Assembly: GCA_036003365.1 (NCBI GenBank)
Contig: DASYSL010000051.1
Span: forward strand, 1-7,390
DNA: 7,390 bases
Origin: DASYSL01 sp036003365
GTDB taxonomy: Bacteria; Eisenbacteria; RBG-16-71-46; DASYSL01
Reading direction: 5' to 3'
How positions within the stretch are numbered: the first letter of the stretch is position 1; each line of letters opens with the position of its first letter. The notes beneath the pieces were generated by a model that did no database searches, was not told the DNA's origin, and was given only the letters and a program-made list of their open reading frames with translations. Both the position numbers and the translations under genes were made by a program. Positions 1-4,730 of the stretch are shown piece after piece.

Positions 1-516
1 GCAGCCTGCGGCCAGCGCCGGCGCCACCTTGTGCGCGCACAGATTGAGCGGAAAATTGAACGGCGTGAAGGCGAGCACCGGCCCTGCGGGAAAGCGCCGC
101 TCGATGGCCCAGCGCCCCTCGGCGCCGGGCAGCCAATCCAGCGGAATGGCTTCGCCGCCGATGCGCTTCGTCTCTTCGGCTGCCGTCGTGAACGTGACCG
201 CCGCGCGGTCGACCTCGGTGCGCGCGTCCTTGATCGGCTTCGCGTTCTCGGCCGTGATGCTCCGCGCCATCTCCTCGCGCCGATCGCGCAGCCGCTCGGC
301 CACGCCCGCGAGAATCTTGTAGCGCTCGTGCGACGGCAGCGCGCGCATGCGCGCGAAGCCTTGCACCACGGCACGCGTCGCCTGCTTCAGCTCCTCTTCG
401 CCGGCGAAGAACGTCGCCCCCACCACCTCGCCGGTGTGCGGATTGCGAATCTCCACACGGCGGGCCGTGCGCACCTCGCGGCCGTCGATTTCGAGCGCCA
501 GCTCCTGCGTCGACAT
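1..516 (-). CDS. Aldehyde dehydrogenase family protein, N-terminal part (gene cut by window edge)
   Basis: Reading the minus strand from the ATG at 516 gives 172 codons with no stop, so the gene continues past the left edge. The protein belongs to the NAD(P)-dependent aldehyde dehydrogenase superfamily, which oxidises aldehydes to acids in the cytoplasm. Evidence seen: an N-terminal 'RNPHTGEVVG' strand typical of the family, the 'ITAENAKPIKDARTEVDRA' helix (about residues 87-105), and the 'TPFNFPLNL' motif (151-159), whose N154 matches the conserved oxyanion Asn, followed by 'AHKVAPALAAG'. The catalytic Cys and Glu lie outside the window. The 'GGEAIPLDW' segment resembles the lactaldehyde/GapN/phosphonoacetaldehyde branch, but the substrate cannot be assigned. 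Its start codon shares one base with the stop of the upstream DoxX gene (TGATG), which implies cotranscription and translational coupling. Confidence 0.93.
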   Translation of the reverse strand, partial: MSTQELALEIDGREVRTARRVEIRNPHTGEVVGATFFAGEEELKQATRAVVQGFARMRALPSHERYKILAGVAERLRDRREEMARSITAENAKPIKDARTEVDRAAVTFTTAAEETKRIGGEAIPLDWLPGAEGRWAIERRFPAGPVLAFTPFNFPLNLCAHKVAPALAAGC

Positions 517-983
517 CACTCGCGTCCCATGCGGCGGTGGATCATGCCGTCGATCGAGATGCGGCCCGGCCCGGTGAACACGAGACAGAGCATCGCGAGC
601 CCGTAGACGATGGCCAGCTCGGGGTTACCCCACGTCTTGATCGTCTCGGTGGGCGTGGAACCGGCGCCGATGGCATGAAGGAATTGCAGGTGAGCGTGAT
701 GCACGACGAAAGCCGCGACCAAGAGATCGATGGCCGCGAACGCCGCCGCCACGCGCGTGCCCAAGCCGATGAATACCAACAGGCCGCCGATGAACTCGGC
801 GCAGGCGGCGAGCCAGGCGAAGAGCACCGGACTGGGAGCGCCCATCGAGCGCACCATGCCGATGAACATGTCGGCTTCGCCGTGCAGCAGGGCGGCGAAC
901 TTCATGTGCCCGTGGCCAAAGGCCAGGTACAGGCCCGTGAAGCGCAGCAACAAGAGTCCCAGGTTCCAGGCACGATCTCTCAT
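516..983 (-). CDS. DoxX family membrane protein
   Basis: A 155-residue, four-helix inner-membrane protein of the DoxX family. Hydrophobic segments lie at about residues 7-25, 51-73, 77-95 and 121-139. Family hallmarks seen: R14 in helix 1 followed by 'FGHGHMKF', 'CAEFIGGLLVFIGLGTR' (61-77) with the conserved Glu and GG, and the C-terminal 'FTGPGRISID'. Known DoxX members include subunits of quinol oxidase-like and thiol-linked oxidoreductase complexes; many are of unknown function. The reading frame is open 73 codons further upstream, but I chose ATG 983 because a GGAGG ribosome binding site sits 5 nt before it, the membrane domain starts right there, and the upstream extension has no family-like sequence and would cross the start of the divergent deacetylase gene. 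The aldehyde dehydrogenase follows with a one-base overlap. The exact role here is unknown. Confidence 0.92.
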   Translation of the reverse strand: MRDRAWNLGLLLLRFTGLYLAFGHGHMKFAALLHGEADMFIGMVRSMGAPSPVLFAWLAACAEFIGGLLVFIGLGTRVAAAFAAIDLLVAAFVVHHAHLQFLHAIGAGSTPTETIKTWGNPELAIVYGLAMLCLVFTGPGRISIDGMIHRRMGRE

Positions 984-988
984 GCGAA

Positions 989-993
989 CCTCC
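989..993 (-). promoter_or_regulatory. Ribosome binding site of the DoxX gene
   Basis: GGAGG on the minus strand, 5 nt before the ATG at 983. It fixes the short 155-residue start over a longer in-frame reading that would begin at 1202 inside the divergent deacetylase gene. Upstream on the same strand a poor promoter-like pair, TTGGAT (1065-1070) and AACAAT (1042-1047) with 17 bp between, is the best I can find; it is weak. Confidence 0.7.
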
Positions 994-1091
994 GGCAGGC
1001 GACCTGCGTCCGGGGCGCGGCAAAAAACGGGGTCGAACGCGATTGTTCCCCAAGCCGCGCCGGAATCCAAGCGGTGCCAATGCACTCGGGC

Positions 1092-1121
1092 TTGCCCTGC
1101 TCCCGACCGCGCGAATAGACT
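1092..1121 (+). promoter_or_regulatory. Candidate leaderless promoter of the deacetylase gene
   Basis: TTGCCC (1092-1097) and TAGACT (1116-1121) are separated by 18 bp. The -10-like TAGACT (pattern TAnnnT) ends 7 nt before the ATG at 1129, so transcription would be expected to begin at or next to the start codon. No purine-rich Shine-Dalgarno sequence precedes that ATG; the bases between are GCGCCCC. Spacing and lack of a ribosome binding site fit the leaderless arrangement common in several high-GC phyla. The -35 match is only moderate. Confidence 0.45.
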
Positions 1122-1128
1122 GCGCCCC

Positions 1129-1860
1129 ATGCCTGTCGACATCCTTTCCTTCGGACCGCATCCCGACGACGCCGAAATCGGTACCGGTGGACTCCTTCTC
1201 AAGATGAAGGCGCTCGGCTACCGAACCGGAATCATCGACATGACGAGCGGCGACATGGGCTGGGGCACGCCCGAGCAGCGCATGGCTGAGAGCGAGGAAG
1301 CCGCGCGCCTTCTCCAGCTCGACATGCGCGAGTGCCTCGACATGGGCGACTGCCGCGTCGAGGACACGTTCGAGAACCGCGTGAAGGTGGCGGCGGCGAT
1401 CCGCAAGCACCGGCCGCAGATCGTGTTCGCGCCCTACTACGACTTGCCCATCGGGCGCGGGCTCGGTCACAACGATCACTTCAAGACCGGCGTCCTGGTT
1501 TCGCAGGGATTCAATTTCGCGCACCTGCGGAAGATTCCGGCCGAGGGCGAGGCCTATCAGGCGCGCGCCATCTTCTATTACTTCCTGCCGCCCGGCCTCG
1601 CGCCCACGTTCATCGTCGACGTGTCGGATCACTTCGAGCCCTGGATCCAGGCGCTGGCCGCGCACAAATCTCAGTTCGCCAATCCCGAGAAGCCGCGGCC
1701 GCAGTCGGGCTATGGCTCGATTCTCGATTTCATGGACGTCTACGCGCGCCAGCACGCCTTCGCCATCGGCGCGCGCTACGCGCAGGCCTTCTACTCCACG
1801 GGCCCGCTCAAGATCGACGATCCGATGTCGCTGGTGAAGTCCGTGGTGACGCGGCCCTGA
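1129..1860 (+). CDS. bshB1: PIG-L family deacetylase, bacillithiol biosynthesis BshB1 type
   Basis: A 243-residue cytoplasmic zinc-dependent N-acetyl sugar deacetylase of the PIG-L/LmbE superfamily. In the BshB1 branch the enzyme removes the acetyl group from N-acetylglucosaminyl-malate, the second step of bacillithiol synthesis, before cysteine is added. Seen: the metal-binding 'PHPDDAEIGTGG' motif near the N-terminus, 'RMAESEEAARLL' as in BshB1 ('R..E..EAA..L'), 'IRKHRPQIVFAPY', the second metal motif 'GHNDHFKTG' (His-x-Asp-His), and a C-terminal 'AFYSTGPLKIDDPMSLV' like the family tail. Length is normal for BshB1. The frame is open upstream to 730, but the protein homology starts exactly at ATG 1129, so the upstream part is antisense shadow of DoxX. 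The family also includes mycothiol and antibiotic deacetylases, so the bacillithiol role is inferred; bshA and bshC are not in the window. The 3' end overlaps the opposing nitroreductase gene. Confidence 0.85.
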   Translation: MPVDILSFGPHPDDAEIGTGGLLLKMKALGYRTGIIDMTSGDMGWGTPEQRMAESEEAARLLQLDMRECLDMGDCRVEDTFENRVKVAAAIRKHRPQIVFAPYYDLPIGRGLGHNDHFKTGVLVSQGFNFAHLRKIPAEGEAYQARAIFYYFLPPGLAPTFIVDVSDHFEPWIQALAAHKSQFANPEKPRPQSGYGSILDFMDVYARQHAFAIGARYAQAFYSTGPLKIDDPMSLVKSVVTRP

Positions 1861-2845
1861 CTTCGTCTTCGTCGAGCAACAGGTCTTCCACCGGGCGTCG
1901 ATAGCTCTTGGCCGGCTCGGGCGAGCGGCCGATGCGAAATGCCAACCAGATTCCCGGCACGCGCCAATCCAGCGCGCCCCGTTTCGCCGCCTCGACGTCG
2001 TTCACCAGCGACGCGAGCGGCTGAATCGCCAGCCCGAGCCGCGTGCACTCGAGCCAGAAGTGCATGAGGAACCGCCCGGCGCGATACGACTCCTGGCACG
2101 GACCGTAGGGCCCGGACAGGCATCCCATGGTCGCCGTGCGCGGCAGCGTTTCGTTGGTCGACCGAAACTTCGGCAATCGATGTTCGGCGAACAAAGCGAA
2201 CGGCTGCCGCCCCAAACAGCGCGCATCCAGCCCATCGCCACGCGTGCGCGCCTCGCGATCGCTGAAGCGAACCCAGCGCGTGACTTCGTCGCGACATCCG
2301 GGCTGACTGAATCGCCGGCGCAGAGCGCGCTCGTTCGCCTCGAACAGGCGCTCGATGCGTTTGGGTTCCGAGCTCTGCGTGTAGCGATAGCCCCACGGCG
2401 ACGCAATCTTGGTGAGGGCGCGCGTCTCCTTGAGCCCGACGGGATCGGTATCGAAGGGGAGCCGCGATGTGCGGCGCGCGAGAATGAGCGCGCTCGCATC
2501 AGGCGTCGGCGAAGAGGAAGGACGCAGACTCAGACGCGCAAAGAGCAGATACTCTTCGTCCCGCGCGTCGAGCGCCTTGGCTTCAAAAGAATCGTTGGCG
2601 GCCGCCAGCTCGTCGTCGAGGCGATGGCCGCGTTGCGCGGCGACCAAGCGCATCGACTCGATGAAGAGTCCCATGGTGAGAACGAGAGACGAACCGGTGA
2701 GCTCCTCCTCGGGCAGCGTGCGCGCCCGTTCCACGTAGACCTCGGCCCGAGACTCGTCCAGCACGCGCACGCGCCACGGCTGCGCGTTGTAGGGCGAGGG
2801 CGCGTGGCGGGCCAGCTCGAGAATGGAGTGCCAGGACGTGTCCAT
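1808..2845 (-). CDS. Acg-type nitroreductase family protein
   Basis: A 345-residue protein of the FMN-dependent nitroreductase superfamily, closest in layout to the Acg (Rv2032-like) branch: about 330 residues with two diverged nitroreductase halves in one chain. Seen: 'RHAPSPYNAQPWRVRV' (13-28), the classic FMN-binding start of nitroreductases; 'LTMGLFIESMRLVAAQRGH' helix (56-74); 'ARRTSRLPF' (123-131), like the 'RRTxRxPF' of Acg proteins; the second-half core helix 'FLMHFWLECTRLGLAIQPL' (259-277); and the closing 'SYRRPVEDLLL' (314-324). ATG 2845 is preceded by GGAG with 5-nt spacing. Acg-type proteins are often stress-linked, and some bind FMN tightly without clear catalytic activity, so the reaction here is unknown. 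The last 17 codons and the stop lie on the opposite strand of the deacetylase gene; they encode a Ser/Arg-rich tail with no family similarity I can see. Confidence 0.88.
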   Translation of the reverse strand: MDTSWHSILELARHAPSPYNAQPWRVRVLDESRAEVYVERARTLPEEELTGSSLVLTMGLFIESMRLVAAQRGHRLDDELAAANDSFEAKALDARDEEYLLFARLSLRPSSSPTPDASALILARRTSRLPFDTDPVGLKETRALTKIASPWGYRYTQSSEPKRIERLFEANERALRRRFSQPGCRDEVTRWVRFSDREARTRGDGLDARCLGRQPFALFAEHRLPKFRSTNETLPRTATMGCLSGPYGPCQESYRAGRFLMHFWLECTRLGLAIQPLASLVNDVEAAKRGALDWRVPGIWLAFRIGRSPEPAKSYRRPVEDLLLDEDEVRAASPRTSPATSDRRS

Positions 2846-3024
2846 GGTGTCTCCGAGAGACGGCGCAAACGACGGTGTTTCATGCTACTCGACGATTCTC
2901 GGGCCGTCATGCTTGACCCGATGCCCGGGATGCGACTAGCTTCCGAAGTCACGAGCGGCCCCCGCCGCCCCAACCCCCCGCCGATCTCACAGGAGTTCAC
3001 GCCGACCGGTGCCGATAACCCGGC

Positions 3025-3046
3025 GGTAGAGGTATTCTCTTCTACC
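3025..3046. repeat. Inverted repeat GGTAGA-N10-TCTACC upstream of the ATPase gene
   Basis: Perfect 6-bp arms, GGTAGA (3025-3030) and TCTACC (3041-3046), flank a 10-base centre containing TATTCT, itself a 4/6 match to a -10 box. It lies 70 bp before the ATPase start. It could be an operator half-site pair or a leader hairpin; the arms are short enough to be chance. Confidence 0.4.
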
Positions 3047-3103
3047 TCCGCTCTGGCGTGTCATTTGCAGCGCCGAAGGAAGCCCTTCCGCGCGATCGTC
3101 CAT

Positions 3104-3108
3104 GAGGG
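3104..3108 (+). promoter_or_regulatory. Ribosome binding site of the AAA+ ATPase gene
   Basis: GAGGG, 7 nt before the ATG at 3116. It decides the start: the frame is open back to 2060, but most of that upstream part is antisense to the nitroreductase and carries no recognisable domain, whereas the domain homology begins right after 3116. Confidence 0.7.
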
Positions 3109-3115
3109 CCACATC

Positions 3116-4561
3116 ATGCAGTCGAAGATCGGCAAGATGCTGGTGCAGCAGAACATCGTCACGGCGGATCAGCTCAACGAAGCTCTCGAGCGGCAGCGTC
3201 GCGAAGGCGGCCGGCTGGTCGAGAACCTCGTCAAGCTCAACTACATGGAAGACGGCGACTTCGAGAACTTCGTCGAAGCCGCTCCGCCGCCCCCGACGAA
3301 CATGGAAGAGACGAATCTCGGCGAAGAGTTCGTCACCGATCTCACGCTCAAGCACTTCTATTACGCAGGCGTGGTTCCCGGGCACGAGATCGCGCAGCGC
3401 ATGCGCCTGCCATTCCAAGGCGTGGTGCACCCCATCATCCGCTTCCTCAAAGACGAGAAGCTGATCGAGATCAAGAAGGGCACCGGAATTTCGGAGGGCG
3501 CTTATCACTACTCGCTGACCGACGAGGGGCGTCGCCGCGCGCGCGAGCGCATCGACCAGTCCTCGTACGCCGGCCCCGCGCCAGTGGCCATCGAAGAGTA
3601 CGAGCCGATGTGCAACCGGCAGACGGTGCGCAACCTGACCGTGAGTCGCAACGAGCTCGAGCTGGCGTTCGAGGACCTGGTCCTCGACCAGGCCATCTTC
3701 GATCAGCTCGGTCCGGCGGTGAACGGCGGCAAGTCGATTTTCCTCTTCGGCGATCCGGGCAACGGCAAGACCTCGATCGCCGAGGCCATGGCGCGCCTGC
3801 TCAAGGGCGGCATCTACATCCCGCACGCGCTCAAGGTCGACAACCAGGTCGTGAAGGTGTTCGACCCGGTGCACCACACGCCGATCGACATCCCCAAGCC
3901 GCAACTCGAGACGGGCGAGCCCGACATCACCGGTGGGCCGCGCTACGACACGCGTTGGGTGTTCTGCCGCCGGCCGGTGGTCGAGGTGGGCGGCGAGCTG
4001 AGCCTGAGCATGCTCGACCTGGAGTTCGACTCGATCTCCAAGTTCTATGAAGCGCCGCTCCAGGTGAAGGCGAATGGCGGCATCTTCATCATCGACGACT
4101 TCGGCCGCCAGCAGGTGTCGCCGCGCGACCTCCTGAACCGCTGGATTCTGCCGCTCGAGAAGCGCATCGACTTCCTGACCCTGCACACGGGCAACAAGTT
4201 CTCGGTGCCGTTCGAGCAGCTGCTCGTGTTCGCCACCAACCTCGAGCCGCTCGAGCTGGTGGACGAGGCCTTCCTGCGCCGCATCCGCTACAAGATCCAC
4301 GTCGAGGACCCGACGCCCTCGCAGTACACGATGATCTTTTCGATGGTGTGCGAGGCCCGCGGCGTGCCTTTCGACCCGCGCGCCGTCGACTACCTGCTCC
4401 AGAACTGGTACCAGCGCCACAGCCTGCCGCTCCGCGCCTGCCATCCGCGCGACATCATCGAGCACTGCATCGACATGTGCCGCTATCACCAGGCCACGCC
4501 CGAGCTATCGCCGCAGGTCCTGGACCATATCTTCCGGACGTATTTCATCTTGAAGGACTAG
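3116..4561 (+). CDS. AAA+ ATPase with MshEN-like N-terminal domain and winged helix
   Basis: A 481-residue soluble protein with three parts. Residues 4-56 match the T2SSE-N/MshEN pattern: a 24-residue motif (K4-I5-G6 to Q27), a five-residue spacer (RREGG) and a second 24-residue motif (R33-L34 to A56) that has lost its Gly and Gln. A proline run (57-60) leads to a winged-helix domain at about 71-148 with a 'YHYSLTDEGRRRA' wing. The AAA+ domain (about 165-450) has Walker A 'GDPGNGKTS' (212-220, K218), Walker B 'GGIFIIDDF' (D327, D328), sensor 1 'FATN' (N375), an arginine-finger-like 'FLRRIR' (R388/R389/R391) and a sensor-2-like 'CHPRDII' (R445). MshEN domains in pilus and secretion ATPases can bind cyclic di-GMP; whether this one does is open. 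All ATPase motifs look intact. The target is unknown; it could remodel a complex in response to a bound ligand. A strong hairpin follows, so it is likely monocistronic. Confidence 0.92.
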   Translation: MQSKIGKMLVQQNIVTADQLNEALERQRREGGRLVENLVKLNYMEDGDFENFVEAAPPPPTNMEETNLGEEFVTDLTLKHFYYAGVVPGHEIAQRMRLPFQGVVHPIIRFLKDEKLIEIKKGTGISEGAYHYSLTDEGRRRARERIDQSSYAGPAPVAIEEYEPMCNRQTVRNLTVSRNELELAFEDLVLDQAIFDQLGPAVNGGKSIFLFGDPGNGKTSIAEAMARLLKGGIYIPHALKVDNQVVKVFDPVHHTPIDIPKPQLETGEPDITGGPRYDTRWVFCRRPVVEVGGELSLSMLDLEFDSISKFYEAPLQVKANGGIFIIDDFGRQQVSPRDLLNRWILPLEKRIDFLTLHTGNKFSVPFEQLLVFATNLEPLELVDEAFLRRIRYKIHVEDPTPSQYTMIFSMVCEARGVPFDPRAVDYLLQNWYQRHSLPLRACHPRDIIEHCIDMCRYHQATPELSPQVLDHIFRTYFILKD

Positions 4562-4581
4562 AAGTCCCGAGACTCCACCTC

Positions 4582-4611
4582 CGATCGGGTCCGCTCCGGC
4601 GGGCCCGATTG
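4582..4611 (+). terminator. Strong hairpin, probable intrinsic terminator after the ATPase gene
   Basis: Bases 4582-4594 pair with 4599-4611 around a TCCG tetraloop: 13 pairs, two of them G-T wobbles, rich in GC. It begins 20 bp after the ATPase stop. The trailing sequence (CTTTGCCCT) has only a short T run, so efficiency is uncertain, but position and stem strength support a terminator that separates the ATPase from the kinase gene. Confidence 0.72.
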
Positions 4612-4668
4612 CTTTGCCCTCCAAGCGCAAATTATTGCGAGACTTAGCAAAAGTTCGCGAAACGCGGT

Positions 4669-4714
4669 TTGTCCATTGCCATGAAAGGGGTTAAGCTCGC
4701 GGGCGTTGTCCATT
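4669..4714 (+). repeat. Direct repeat TTGTCCATT, two copies
   Basis: Identical 9-mers at 4669-4677 and 4706-4714 with a period of 37 bp. The second lies directly before the kinase ribosome binding site. They may be binding sites for a regulator. Confidence 0.5.
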
Positions 4715-4715
4715 T

Positions 4716-4722
4716 GGGAGGA
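4716..4722 (+). promoter_or_regulatory. Ribosome binding site of the kinase gene
   Basis: GGGAGGA, a near-perfect Shine-Dalgarno sequence, 8 nt before the ATG at 4731. It is the strongest in the window and fixes this start. Confidence 0.8.
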
Positions 4723-4730
4723 TTTCCTCG

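Larger units (their letters stand above)
2846..3115. other. Divergent intergenic region between nitroreductase and ATPase genes
   Basis: 270 bp separate two divergent start codons, so promoters for both must lie here. For the plus strand the best sigma70-like pair is TTGACC (2913-2918) and TAGCTT (2937-2942), 18 bp apart; the -10 match is poor. For the minus strand only an isolated TAGCAT-like hexamer is visible. An inverted repeat lies at 3025-3046. The ATPase frame stays open through this spacer and contains ATGs, but they lack ribosome binding sites. I see no small gene or RNA. Confidence 0.5.
4612..4730 (+). promoter_or_regulatory. Upstream regulatory region of the kinase gene
   Basis: This 119-bp stretch is more AT-rich than its surroundings. 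It holds CGCAA-ATTA-TTGCG (inverted repeat, 4626-4639), the 8-bp palindrome TTCGCGAA (4654-4661), and two copies of TTGTCCATT (4669-4677 and 4706-4714) 37 bp apart. A weak promoter-like pair TTGTCC (4669-4674) and TAAGCT (4692-4697) has 17-bp spacing. Together these suggest a regulated promoter, but no known operator consensus is recognised. Confidence 0.45.

Noticed and set aside
31..606. A 191-codon plus-strand frame at the left edge
   Set aside because: Antisense to the aldehyde dehydrogenase; Arg/His/Ala-rich without a recognisable domain.
730..1128. In-frame upstream extension of the deacetylase
   Set aside because: It is antisense to DoxX, has no similarity to PIG-L proteins, and the family N-terminus begins exactly at 1129.
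625..1755. A 376-codon minus-strand frame across the deacetylase and DoxX genes
   Set aside because: It overlaps both real genes in another frame and shows no domain.
2991..3011. AGGAG followed by a GTG at 3009, a possible small gene
   Set aside because: The GTG frame meets a stop after six codons, so there is no gene.
2060..3115. A 352-codon N-terminal extension of the AAA+ ATPase frame
   Set aside because: Most of it is antisense to the well-supported nitroreductase gene, it is Arg/Ala-rich without domains, and a ribosome binding site and domain homology both start at 3116.
2987..4489. A 500-codon open frame on the minus strand
   Set aside because: It is the mirror of the ATPase gene, caused by high GC; the product is His/Val/Arg-rich low-complexity sequence with no recognisable family, while the plus strand encodes intact ATPase motifs.
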